From Serratia sp. H1w (GTDB taxonomy: Bacteria > Pseudomonadota > Gammaproteobacteria > Enterobacterales > Enterobacteriaceae), in the NCBI RefSeq assembly GCF_000633355.1, contig NZ_AYMQ01000054.1, forward strand, positions 62,001-126,000: a DNA stretch of 64,000 bases, in the 5' to 3' direction. The position numbers and the translations under genes were made by a program. This document shows, in pieces, positions 37,314 to 45,374 of this stretch. Each line of letters starts with the position of its first letter. Within the stretch, counting starts at the first letter, position 1. The notes under the pieces were generated by a model. That model had not been told where the DNA came from, did not search any database, and was given only the letters and a program-made list of their open reading frames with translations.

Positions 37314-39080
37314 ATGTCCGAGCAACATCGTAAAGCAAACTATGACAAATACCCGGAGCTGGTGGTACAGGGGTTTGACCGTGCTGCCTGGCAAGGCTGG
37401 CCGGGCGTCGTGGAGGCCATCGGTAATCATATCGCAGCGCAAGGATTAGCTAAGACCGTGCTGGTGGTGGATTGCTACCACGGAGTGGATTTGGCCGAGC
37501 TGAAATCGCAGCTGATCGAGCCTTTACGGCCAGCGCTGGCGCTGAACGCCGAGCAGGCCAAATTTGATGAAAGCCATATCCACGCGATGATCGAGCGTAA
37601 CCTGACGGATGACCGGGTGTTTGGCGTATTGTCCTGCCACGAAATGCCGGAGTTTTTTGCTGATGAGGCGATACAACGGCTGCGCGCGGCAATCGCAGCC
37701 ATCGAGAACGGTTTGGTGGTGGTGTATGGGCCAGGGGCGGCACTGATCGCCGAAGGGGATGTACTGGTTTATGCCGATCTGGCCCGCTGGGAGATACAGC
37801 AGCGTTTCCGCCGGGGCGAATTGGGGAACTGGGGCGTAGCCAACCTGAATGAAGACGTTTTGCGCCGTTATAAGCGTGCGTTCTTTGTTGAATGGCGGGT
37901 TTTCGATCGTCATAAAACCCCCTTGTTGCAGCGTGCCAACTTTGTGCTGGATACCAATCAGGCAGGTTCACCCAAACTGGTGGCCGGTGCCGCGTTCCAC
38001 GCCGGTTTGCAGCAGGCCACCCAGCAGCCGTTTCGTGTAGTACCGTTCTTTGATCCCGGCGTGTGGGGCGGTCAATGGATGAAGCAACAGTTCGATCTCG
38101 ACCCGGCGGCAGCCAACTATGCATGGTGTTTTGACTGCGTGCCCGAGGAAAACAGCCTGCTAATGCGGTTTGGTGACGTCCGGGTCGAGATCCCCTCACA
38201 GGATTTGGTGCTGCTGTATCCTCGCCCGCTATTGGGTGAACGGGTTCATGCCCGCTTCGGCGCCGAATTCCCGATCCGTTTTGATTTTCTGGATACCATC
38301 GGCGGTCAGAATCTCAGTTTCCAGGTGCACCCGATAACCGAATATATCCAGCAGCATTTTGGCATGCATTATACCCAGGATGAGAGCTACTACATTCTGG
38401 CGGCAGAGCCAGAGGCCAAGGTTTATCTAGGCGTGAAAACCGGTACCGATCCACAAGCCATGATGGCGGACCTGGCTGCCGCGCAGCGGGGCGAAAAAGC
38501 TTTTGATGATGATCGGTTCGTCAATCAGTTCCCGGCCAGGCAACACGATCACTTCCTGATCCCCGCGGGCACGGTGCATTGCTCCGGCGATGGGGCCATG
38601 GTGCTGGAAATCAGCGCGACGCCTTACATTTTCACCTTCAAATTATGGGACTGGGGCCGTCTGGGGATGGATGGGCTGCCGCGTCCAGTACATCTGGAAC
38701 ATGGCGAGCAGGTGATCGACTGGCAGCGCGATACCGCGTGGGTGCAGGAGCATCTGGTGAACCGTATCGAGCCGGTTGCCGAGGGCCAGGGGTGGCGAGA
38801 AGAGCGTACCGGTCTGCATGAACGTGAGTTTATTGAAACCCGCCGTCATTGGTTCAGTGAACCGGTGCTGCATCATACCGAAGGACGGGTCAACGTGCTG
38901 AATCTGATCGAGGGGGAAGAGGCGGTTGTTGATAGCCCGGAAGGCCGATTCGCTCCGTTTGTGGTGCATTACGCAGAAACTTTTATCGTCCCGGCAGCGG
39001 TTGGGGCCTACCGTATCAGCCCTGCTGGCAGTAGCCAGGGGAAAACCCTCGCCACTATCAAAGCCTGGGTAAGGGGATAA
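37314..39080 (+). CDS. class I mannose-6-phosphate isomerase-like protein with extra N-terminal domain
   Basis: The 588-residue protein is much longer than ordinary ManA (about 390). Residues about 280-588 carry type I phosphomannose isomerase features: NLSFQVHPITEY with the metal-binding Gln and His, DESYYIL with the Glu, and LIPAGTVHCSGDG with the second His. Residues 1-280 form an additional alpha/beta region (TVLVVDCYHGVDLAELK, then RALKRAFF-like basic stretches) that I do not recognise; it has no canonical P-loop. Start at 37314 (MSEQHRKANYDKYPE) with AGGCAGAAG ahead. First gene of the PTS operon, so it probably converts the imported sugar phosphate to a ketose phosphate. Confidence 0.8.
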   Translation: MSEQHRKANYDKYPELVVQGFDRAAWQGWPGVVEAIGNHIAAQGLAKTVLVVDCYHGVDLAELKSQLIEPLRPALALNAEQAKFDESHIHAMIERNLTDDRVFGVLSCHEMPEFFADEAIQRLRAAIAAIENGLVVVYGPGAALIAEGDVLVYADLARWEIQQRFRRGELGNWGVANLNEDVLRRYKRAFFVEWRVFDRHKTPLLQRANFVLDTNQAGSPKLVAGAAFHAGLQQATQQPFRVVPFFDPGVWGGQWMKQQFDLDPAAANYAWCFDCVPEENSLLMRFGDVRVEIPSQDLVLLYPRPLLGERVHARFGAEFPIRFDFLDTIGGQNLSFQVHPITEYIQQHFGMHYTQDESYYILAAEPEAKVYLGVKTGTDPQAMMADLAAAQRGEKAFDDDRFVNQFPARQHDHFLIPAGTVHCSGDGAMVLEISATPYIFTFKLWDWGRLGMDGLPRPVHLEHGEQVIDWQRDTAWVQEHLVNRIEPVAEGQGWREERTGLHEREFIETRRHWFSEPVLHHTEGRVNVLNLIEGEEAVVDSPEGRFAPFVVHYAETFIVPAAVGAYRISPAGSSQGKTLATIKAWVRG

Positions 39081-39084
39081 ACCG

Positions 39085-39513
39085 ATGTTGAAAGTGATGG
39101 TGATCTCACATGGCCCCTTGGCAGAGGCTCTAATGGCTAGCGCTCGCATGGTCTATGGCGAGCTGCCGCACACCAGCTACGTCAGTCTGGATGAAACTGG
39201 CGGTATTGAGGCTTTTAAACAGGATTTTGCAGCCGAGCTGGAACGGATTGGTTCGGGTGCCGACGGGGTGCTGGTGCTGTGCGATTTACTGTGTGGCACC
39301 CCCTATAACGTGGCTTGCCGCCATGCATTCGATCCGCATAACGCTGTGCCGATGGCGGTGGTGACCGGCGTGAACTTCCCCATGCTGCTGATGAGTGCCG
39401 ATTTGCTGGAAGGCGTGGATGTGCAGCATGCCGCACGTGAGCTGGTGGCGCAGGGGGGAGAAGCTATCGTGGTTGCCCGCCCGGCGCAAACGGTGCAACA
39501 GGACGATTTCTGA
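39085..39513 (+). CDS. PTS mannose-family EIIA component
   Basis: A 142-residue cytoplasmic phosphocarrier. The phosphorylated His is His9 in VMVISHGPLAEAL, as in the EIIA-Man/AgaF/DhaM fold. It accepts phosphate from HPr and passes it to the EIIB encoded next. It starts 4 bp after the isomerase-like gene and ends 9 bp before EIIB. Separate IIA and IIB proteins, rather than the fused ManX form, point to the sorbose/N-acetylgalactosamine type of mannose-family system. Confidence 0.88.
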   Translation: MLKVMVISHGPLAEALMASARMVYGELPHTSYVSLDETGGIEAFKQDFAAELERIGSGADGVLVLCDLLCGTPYNVACRHAFDPHNAVPMAVVTGVNFPMLLMSADLLEGVDVQHAARELVAQGGEAIVVARPAQTVQQDDF

Positions 39514-39522
39514 GGAGAAACC

Positions 39523-40023
39523 ATGGCGATTTCATTTGTACGTATCGACGACCGGGTGATCCACGGCCAACTGGTGACCCGCTGGGCGAAGGAACTGCCC
39601 TGTGACGGGATTGTGGCGATCGACGATGAGGTAGCGGCAGATCCGCTGCTGTCGTCGGTGATGAAAGGAGCGGTACAGGATACCAAAGTGTGGTTGTTCA
39701 CCGTGGCGCAGGCGATAGAAAAGCTGCCGAAGGTGATCGCCAGCGACAAGCAATACTTCGTGATCGGTAAATCCCCCCTCACGCTGCGCAGGCTGTTGGA
39801 AGCCGGTATCGATTTGAAAAACCGTAACCAGAAGATCAACGTTGGGCCGATGTCGGCACGGGCACAAACCGTGACCATTGGTCCTAACCAATCGGTAAAT
39901 CACGAAGAGACCGCCGCCTTTGATTTCCTCAGCGAGCGTGGTCACGCGATCGAATTCCGTCTGGTACCCGACGCCAGCCATTTCAGCTGGTTGGATGCCA
40001 AAAAGAAACTCAAACAGGTCTGA
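39523..40023 (+). CDS. PTS mannose-family EIIB component
   Basis: A 166-residue protein with the family start FVRIDDRVIHGQLVTRWAKE; the active-site His is His14 in RVIHGQ. It takes phosphate from EIIA and gives it to the sugar during transport through EIIC-EIID. Length and motif match SorB/AgaV/ManX-C type IIB proteins. GAGGAGAAACC precedes the ATG. Confidence 0.9.
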   Translation: MAISFVRIDDRVIHGQLVTRWAKELPCDGIVAIDDEVAADPLLSSVMKGAVQDTKVWLFTVAQAIEKLPKVIASDKQYFVIGKSPLTLRRLLEAGIDLKNRNQKINVGPMSARAQTVTIGPNQSVNHEETAAFDFLSERGHAIEFRLVPDASHFSWLDAKKKLKQV

Positions 40024-40039
40024 CTGACAGGAGTTAACT

Positions 40040-40840
40040 ATGTGGTTTGAAGCGACGCTTATCGGGATACTCTGCTATCTCGGCGCGCTGAGTAGCCCTT
40101 GGCTGCTGGGGCTGACAGGAGGCTGGTATATTCTCAGCCGCCCGTTGGTATCCGGTATGCTGGTGGGGGCGATCCTCGGCGATGTACAGACCGGTATCAT
40201 CATCGGTGTTGCGGTTCAGGCGGTGTATATCGCCATGGTAACACCGGGTGGATCGATGCCGGCCGACCTCAACTTTGTGGCCTTCCCGGCGATTGCGTTG
40301 GGAATACTTTCCGGCAAAGGGCCGGAGGTGGCGGTCGCGCTGGCGGCGACCATCGGCATCATGGGCACCGTGCTGTTCAACGCCATGATGGTGCTCAATT
40401 CCTATTGGAACCACCGTGCGGACGTGGCGGTAGAGCAGGGCGATGAGCGGGGGATCTATCTCAACAGTGCCATCTGGCCGCAGGTGACCAACTTCCTGCT
40501 GCGCTTTGTGCCGACCTTTATCGCGGTATTCTTCGGGGCGCGCTACATCAACGCCTTTATGGACAGCCTACCCGCGCTAGTGCTGACCACCATGAACGTG
40601 GTCGGCGGCATTCTGCCTGCTGTGGGGATTGCCATTCTTCTCAAGCAGATCATTAAAAACTACAGCATGCTGATTTACTTCCTGGTGGGGTTTATCTGCA
40701 TCGTGTTCCTCAAGCTGAACATGGTGGCGCTGGTGATTGTCGGTGCGCTGCTGGCGCTCATTCACTACAACTATAAGCCGGAGCCGCAGATTGCCAACGT
40801 ACAGGCTGGGCCACAGGCCGATGATGAGGATGAATTCTGA
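40040..40840 (+). CDS. PTS mannose-family EIIC permease
   Basis: A 266-residue membrane protein with about eight hydrophobic segments. It resembles ManY/SorA/AgaC, with GMLVGAILGDVQTGIIIGVAVQAVY and the TPGGSMPADLNF segment that helps form the sugar site. It works as a complex with EIID, whose ATG overlaps its stop (ATG at 40840). GACAGGAG is the ribosome binding site. Confidence 0.9.
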   Translation: MWFEATLIGILCYLGALSSPWLLGLTGGWYILSRPLVSGMLVGAILGDVQTGIIIGVAVQAVYIAMVTPGGSMPADLNFVAFPAIALGILSGKGPEVAVALAATIGIMGTVLFNAMMVLNSYWNHRADVAVEQGDERGIYLNSAIWPQVTNFLLRFVPTFIAVFFGARYINAFMDSLPALVLTTMNVVGGILPAVGIAILLKQIIKNYSMLIYFLVGFICIVFLKLNMVALVIVGALLALIHYNYKPEPQIANVQAGPQADDEDEF

Positions 40841-41661
40841 TGGAAACGCCAACACCCAAACTGAATAAGCAGGATCTGCGCCGCTGCTGGCGTGCCTGGA
40901 TGATGTATAACCTGTCTTCGATGAGCTTTGAGCGTCTGGAGTCTTATGGTTTTTGCCTGAGCATGATGCCCGCGCTGAAAAAACTGTATCAGGACAAGCA
41001 ACAGCGTATCGAGGCGATCCGCCGCCATACCTCATTCTACAATACCGAACCGCAGCTGGGCGCGATCGTCAACGGCATGGTGATCGGGCTGGAAGAGAAG
41101 CGGGCCAACGGAGAACCGATCGACGGTGAAACCATCAACACCTTGAAGGTGGGCTTGATGGGGCCGGTAGCCGGGATCGGTGATTCCATGCTGCCGGGAA
41201 TGTTGATCCCCATCCTGCTGAGTATCGGCATGGCCTTGGCCGCGGGGGGCAGCGTGATTGGGCCGCTGTTTTATATTATTGCCTTCAGCCTGATCGTTAT
41301 TCCTGGCTCTTACTGGCTGTTTATGAAGGGCTATAACATGGGGTCCGGCTCGGTGGAGATGCTGGTCAGCAGCAAATCCTCCCGCCTGCGTGAAGCGCTT
41401 TCCCTGTTAGGGGTATTTGTGATGGGGGGCGTGGCGGCCAGCTACGTCAAGCTGGGGACCGGCCTGGAGTTTATTACCAAGGATGGGGTGAACATTCACC
41501 TGCAACAGATGCTGGACGGCATTTTCCCTAACCTGATGCCGTTGATCGTGGTGTTGGCTACCTGGTATCTGATGGCTAAACGTGGGCTTTCACCGGTGAA
41601 GGCGATGCTTGGCCTGCTGGTGCTGGCCGCGGCTGGCGTCGCCTGCGGTTTATTCTCTTAA
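40840..41661 (+). CDS. PTS mannose-family EIID permease
   Basis: A 273-residue protein unique to mannose-family PTS, starting with the soluble LNKQDLRRCWRAWMMYNLSSMSFERL segment and followed by TSFYNTEP and GPVAGIGDSMLPGMLIPI. Together with EIIC it forms the membrane channel. Translationally coupled to EIIC. It closes the operon and is followed by a hairpin before two convergent cupin genes. Confidence 0.9.
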   Translation: METPTPKLNKQDLRRCWRAWMMYNLSSMSFERLESYGFCLSMMPALKKLYQDKQQRIEAIRRHTSFYNTEPQLGAIVNGMVIGLEEKRANGEPIDGETINTLKVGLMGPVAGIGDSMLPGMLIPILLSIGMALAAGGSVIGPLFYIIAFSLIVIPGSYWLFMKGYNMGSGSVEMLVSSKSSRLREALSLLGVFVMGGVAASYVKLGTGLEFITKDGVNIHLQQMLDGIFPNLMPLIVVLATWYLMAKRGLSPVKAMLGLLVLAAAGVACGLFS

Positions 41662-41673
41662 TCCATCGGTAAT

Positions 41674-41698
41674 CGGGCGCAACCCAAGGCTGCGCCCG
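41674..41698. terminator. hairpin between the PTS operon and the convergent cupin genes
   Basis: CGGGCGCA and TGCGCCCG pair around a nine-base loop; T-rich sequence follows on the plus strand. It probably ends both transcripts. Confidence 0.65.
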
Positions 41699-41705
41699 TC
41701 TTCAA

Positions 41706-42488
41706 TCAAGGCTCAAACCTCAGCCATTTCTCCGCTACGCTGCCCGGTTTGGCAATAAACTGGAAACGCGCCGGGTCGGTCTCAAACTGCGTATAGAGCG
41801 GTTCATCGCTCAGGCCAAACTCAGCGTAGTGCCGTGGCCCAACGGCGTGCAATCTGCCGGACTGATAGTGGGGATTTTGCTGCCAGACGATGTTATCGCC
41901 CTGCAATAAAGGATACCAGGCCAGCCCTTTGTGAGCCCGTACCGCCTCGTACTCGAAGCCGTATTCGCGATCGCACCAGGCGGCGAAGGTTAACGGTTGA
42001 TGGGGATCGGCGGAAATGGTGGCATGGGCCCATCCCGGCGGCACCAACACTTTTTCCCCTGGCCCGGCATGGACCGCGAAGCAGCGGCCCGGATCTCGTT
42101 CGACCCGTTCCTGCATATAGATAATCGCTTTACCCTGCCAGATTTCATACAGCTCCGGTGGTGACCAGCCGCTGTGCTGGCTTATGCGGTGAATATGCCC
42201 CTGACTACGTATCGGTTCACGCCCCAGTTGGCCTTTGGCATAGGTCACAATGCCGAATAGCAACATGCGTTTTTTCAGCTCGGCCAGATGCTGCTGCTTG
42301 GCCACATCCATCACGATGGCGTATACCTGCTCTGGGCCGTCACACTCGGGATCGCGCAGAGAAGGGCGGATCTGGTCCAAGGTGCGGATTTCTGGCAGCG
42401 GCCCTATCACTTCGTCCCCATAACCAAAGCCCATCGGATCGTGGGTCACGCGCACGTCCAAGCCAAACGGCAACATGGAATCACTCAT
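41706..42488 (-). CDS. cupin-type glucose-6-phosphate isomerase-like protein, 260 aa
   Basis: The protein (MSDSMLPFGLDVRVTHDP...) has the archaeal-type phosphoglucose isomerase cupin pattern: GHIHRISQHSG...PPELYEIWQGKAIIYMQ, then VLVPPGWAHATIS. The GHxH, Glu and final His are the metal ligands. The frame extends upstream to 42617 inside the neighbouring gene; the ATG at 42488 overlaps that gene's stop by eight bases and fits the family. It is one of three isomerase-like proteins in this PTS locus and is rare in enterobacteria, whose normal PGI is unrelated. Confidence 0.82.
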   Translation of the reverse strand: MSDSMLPFGLDVRVTHDPMGFGYGDEVIGPLPEIRTLDQIRPSLRDPECDGPEQVYAIVMDVAKQQHLAELKKRMLLFGIVTYAKGQLGREPIRSQGHIHRISQHSGWSPPELYEIWQGKAIIYMQERVERDPGRCFAVHAGPGEKVLVPPGWAHATISADPHQPLTFAAWCDREYGFEYEAVRAHKGLAWYPLLQGDNIVWQQNPHYQSGRLHAVGPRHYAEFGLSDEPLYTQFETDPARFQFIAKPGSVAEKWLRFEP

Positions 42489-43044
42489 ATTGCACCTCCG
42501 CTTTCCAGCTATCGCCGTCAGCCAACACCCGTAGTTTGAAGCCCTGTGGTTGTAAGGCGCTGTAATCATGCCCGGCCACCGTTGGCCAGACCGCCAGCGC
42601 AGAGAGCACTTCATCACCGATATTGATCAGACGATGGGCGGTAAAGGAGGGAATATGGTGGACGCTGCCGGGAAATACCTGTTCGAGGGTGCAGTCGCCA
42701 TCCTGATGTTGCAGCAACAGCAATCCCTTGCCGCGTAACCCGAAATAGAACTCGGCCTGTTCGCGGCGTTGGTGATAATGACCACGTGTCATAAAGAACT
42801 CGTCACCTACCTTGCCCGGCTGTAGATGCGTAGTACCGACAAACAGCTCACCTTCCTGTAACGGGGAAGGCAGCATCTCTACGCTGTAAACGGCAAACTC
42901 CGCTGGCATCGCCTGCCAGGCGTGATGATCGGCAAATATCCCCGCCAGGCTGCCCAGGGTAGTGGATTTATGCTGTACATCAGATGCGGTAAAGCGCCCA
43001 TCCTGCAGATTTACCTGCGGTGGGATAATGGCGGTCAATTTCAT
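42481..43044 (-). CDS. cupin-type glucose-6-phosphate isomerase-like protein, 187 aa
   Basis: From ATG 43044 (MKLTAIIPPQVNLQDGRFT) the 187-residue protein has the cupin PGI core: FFMTRGHYHQRREQAEFYFGLRG, GKGLLLLQ, then VHHIPSFTAHRLINIGDE, with GHYH, Glu and His as probable metal ligands. Its length fits archaeal cupin PGI (about 190). It is first in a two-gene unit with the 260-residue homologue, and the operator at 43090-43105 lies 45 bp upstream. The long upstream extension of the frame runs through that operator and is not coding. Confidence 0.83.
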   Translation of the reverse strand: MKLTAIIPPQVNLQDGRFTASDVQHKSTTLGSLAGIFADHHAWQAMPAEFAVYSVEMLPSPLQEGELFVGTTHLQPGKVGDEFFMTRGHYHQRREQAEFYFGLRGKGLLLLQHQDGDCTLEQVFPGSVHHIPSFTAHRLINIGDEVLSALAVWPTVAGHDYSALQPQGFKLRVLADGDSWKAEVQYE

Positions 43045-43089
43045 ATCTGGTAGCTCCGCCCGAGGAGAACAGACGCTTTGAGTATATGA

Positions 43090-43105
43090 GGTTAATCGAT
43101 TAATC
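43090..43105. promoter_or_regulatory. operator of the LacI-type regulator before the cupin pair
   Basis: GGTTAATCGATTAATC, identical over 16 bp to 37264-37279 nearly 6 kb away. It ties the minus-strand cupin genes to the same regulator as the PTS operon. Confidence 0.75.
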
Positions 43106-43120
43106 ACCAGCGATGAAGCA

Positions 43121-43148
43121 TAAAAAAAGGCGCGAAAATTTCGCGCCT
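43121..43148 (-). terminator. ygiBC terminator
   Basis: On the minus strand AGGCGCGAAA and TTTCGCGCCT form a ten-pair stem, followed by T7. Confidence 0.88.
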
Positions 43149-43182
43149 CAGATTGATAGTAGAACGTCAATCGCCTCGTTAT

Positions 43183-43207
43183 GTAGGGGCGCTGCATGCT
43201 GCGCCCG
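43183..43207 (+). repeat. REP-like palindrome
   Basis: Exact copy of the 25-mer at 23261-23285, between the ygiC stop and its terminator. Confidence 0.85.
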
Positions 43208-43215
43208 CTTTACAG

Positions 43216-44376
43216 CTAACCGAGGATGATATGCGGATAGAAGCGCGACAGATCCTGGGTGATCAGCTCGCGATCTTCACGCAGGCCGATGCCGCATGGC
43301 TGATCGTTAACCAACCAACTGCCGATCAGCGTGTAGCTGCCCTCAAATTGTGGCAGTTGATGGAACTGCTGCACAATCATGCCTTCTTCGCCGTATGGCC
43401 CATCTACGCGTGCCACTTCCTGGCCGTTCTGAACGATCTGGATGTTGGCCCCCTCACGTGAGAACAGCGGCTTGGTGACGTAGTGATCCATTGGTGGATG
43501 ATCGTCTTCGGCAAAGTAAGCGGGTAACAGATTTGGATGATCCGGGAACATTTCCCACAACAATGGCAGCAAGGCCTTGTTGGAGATGATGCTCTTCCAA
43601 GCCGGCTCCAGCCAGCGTACGCCAGCGTCTTCCAGCTTGGTGGAGAACATCTCGCGCAGCATAAACTCCCACGGATAGAGCTTGAACAGATTACCGATAA
43701 CCTGATTTTGCAGATCGGTAAACTGGCCTTTCTCGCCCAGGCCAATCTCTTCCATAAACAGGAATTCGGTCGGCACACCCGCTTCCAGCGCGCAGTCTTG
43801 CAGGTATTGCACCGTACCGCGATCTTCCTCGCTGTCCTGGCAACAGGCCAGATGCAGCAGGCCAAAGCCGTGGTTGGCTTGCAGATCGGCGAAACGCTCG
43901 ATCAGCTTTTCTTGCAGGCTGTTGTACTGATCGGCGGCCGGATCCAGCTTGCCAGCGTTGATCTGATCTTCCAGCCACAGCCATTGGAAAAACGCCGCCT
44001 CATACAGTGAGGTTGGTGTATCGGCGTTGTTTTCCAGCAATTTGGGCGGGTTGATGCCGTCATAGGCCAGATCGAGGCGCGAGTACAGCGAAGGCTGATT
44101 AGTGCGCCAGGAGCTGCGAACGAATTCCCAGGTGTGCTTGGGAATGCAGAATTTGGCCATCAGCTGATCGCTGTTGACCACCTTCTCTACCACCTTCAGG
44201 CACATCTGGTGCAGCTCGGCGGTGGCATCTTCCAGCTCTTCGATCTGCGCTAACGTGAACTGGTAATAGGCATCTTCACACCAGTAGGGTTCGCCATACA
44301 TGGTGTGAAACTGGAAACCAAACTCGGTGGCCTTTTCGCGCCAGTCTGGGCGCTCGCTAATCGCAACGCGTTTCAT
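43216..44376 (-). CDS. ygiC: YgiC, glutathionylspermidine synthase-like ATP-grasp protein
   Basis: A 386-residue protein of the glutathionylspermidine synthetase C-terminal (ATP-grasp) family, the same length as E. coli YgiC. Landmarks are [25 protein letters not shown] and [13 protein letters not shown] near the C-terminus. It ligates or binds an unknown substrate; E. coli YgiC does not replace Gss. Lies 3 bp after ygiB in one operon; in E. coli this pair follows tolC directly. Confidence 0.92.
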   Translation of the reverse strand: MKRVAISERPDWREKATEFGFQFHTMYGEPYWCEDAYYQFTLAQIEELEDATAELHQMCLKVVEKVVNSDQLMAKFCIPKHTWEFVRSSWRTNQPSLYSRLDLAYDGINPPKLLENNADTPTSLYEAAFFQWLWLEDQINAGKLDPAADQYNSLQEKLIERFADLQANHGFGLLHLACCQDSEEDRGTVQYLQDCALEAGVPTEFLFMEEIGLGEKGQFTDLQNQVIGNLFKLYPWEFMLREMFSTKLEDAGVRWLEPAWKSIISNKALLPLLWEMFPDHPNLLPAYFAEDDHPPMDHYVTKPLFSREGANIQIVQNGQEVARVDGPYGEEGMIVQQFHQLPQFEGSYTLIGSWLVNDQPCGIGLREDRELITQDLSRFYPHIILG

Positions 44377-44379
44377 GCC

Positions 44380-45036
44380 TTAACCACCCATGCTGCGTGA
44401 GCTAGAGGTGGCGCTGCTGCGCTGCATGCTGGTCTGTTTGGCTACGGACTCACCGAAACCACCACGGGTCACGGTATTAGTCACCGCCGGTTTTGGTGCC
44501 ATGGCAGTTTTTGGTACCGTCATGGAACGACCGCCTGCGGTTGCCGGGCCGTAGCTTTTACCGGAAGCATCAACAAACTTGCCGTTTGCCGGGCTGACGG
44601 CATTTTTAGAGCTGAACAGCGGTTGTTGAGCATAGCCCCCGCCACCCATCATACGGCCCATCATGTAGCCTGCCATCAGCGGCATCCACATGCTGCCACT
44701 GCTTTGTGATTCTGCGGCCATGCCAGCCTGTGCTGGAGCCTGAGTACATTGCGCATCGCCGAATTCGGCTACGCAGTCTTCGCGAGTGGCATATTTAGGC
44801 GCGGTTTTTTCCGCTTCTTTCAGCGCGTTGTTGTACGCGGTGGTGCACTGCTCGCTCATCGACGGGTTGGAGGTTGAACAATCGTCGGCATTTTTATACA
44901 GAGACACCGTCTCATCCGCCTGTTCGCAGCCGGCCAGCATAAATACTGCGCTGATCGCCAAAGCTACGGGCGCAACGCGGTAGCTGCGCCAGGATTTGCG
45001 GAAGGTGTCTTTGTTGATGTTTTTGGTCCGTTTCAT
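44380..45036 (-). CDS. ygiB: YgiB-type lipoprotein (DUF1190)
   Basis: A 218-residue protein with a basic N-terminus ([20 protein letters not shown]), a hydrophobic signal and a lipobox VFMLAGCEQ whose Cys (about residue 37) would be lipidated. The body has paired Cys residues ([26 protein letters not shown]), a Gly/Met-rich segment ([13 protein letters not shown]) and a serine-rich tail. It corresponds to E. coli YgiB, function unknown. Always coupled with ygiC. Confidence 0.9.
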   Translation of the reverse strand: MKRTKNINKDTFRKSWRSYRVAPVALAISAVFMLAGCEQADETVSLYKNADDCSTSNPSMSEQCTTAYNNALKEAEKTAPKYATREDCVAEFGDAQCTQAPAQAGMAAESQSSGSMWMPLMAGYMMGRMMGGGGYAQQPLFSSKNAVSPANGKFVDASGKSYGPATAGGRSMTVPKTAMAPKPAVTNTVTRGGFGESVAKQTSMQRSSATSSSRSMGG

Positions 45037-45207
45037 CGATATTTATCCCATCATGCGGGCTGTATTCGCCCTTGCCCAGTAGTGGTCGATAGGATAGGGG
45101 AAAGATGCTCAAAATTAAAGCTGAAATGCCCGCAGGATCCACTCTTTACGCACTTATACGTTGGGGTGTGCGCTAGTTCGCTTTACGGCACATAGCCGCA
45201 GCAAAAG

Positions 45208-45256
45208 CGTTACATAATGGAACGTTTTGCCTGAAGCTATGTTCCATTATGTAACG
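45208..45256. promoter_or_regulatory. pair of identical inverted 16-bp dyads upstream of gldA
   Basis: CGTTACATAATGGAAC (45208-45223) and its exact complement GTTCCATTATGTAACG (45241-45256) are separated by 17 bp. Each half is itself a dyad of the form GTTNCATNATGNAAC, the form of a dimer binding site. T7 follows on the plus strand, so the whole could also act as a terminator, but no gene upstream reads into it. Likely binding sites for a regulator such as DhaR. The rest of 45037-45374 holds no gene; TATAGT at 45292-45297 is a possible -10. Confidence 0.6.
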
Positions 45257-45374
45257 TTTTTTTCCTTGCTCGCCAACCTGAGCGCAAGCCGTATAGTCAG
45301 CAACAGAACAACGCGTCGATACCTACATCTGAAATCTGAACGTTACCTGTTAACGTCCCTACAAGGAGTCAGTT

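Noticed and set aside
45208-45262. Plain rho-independent terminator upstream of gldA
   Set aside because: The stem plus T run would fit, but no plus-strand gene precedes it and each arm is itself a dyad, so operator sites are the better reading.
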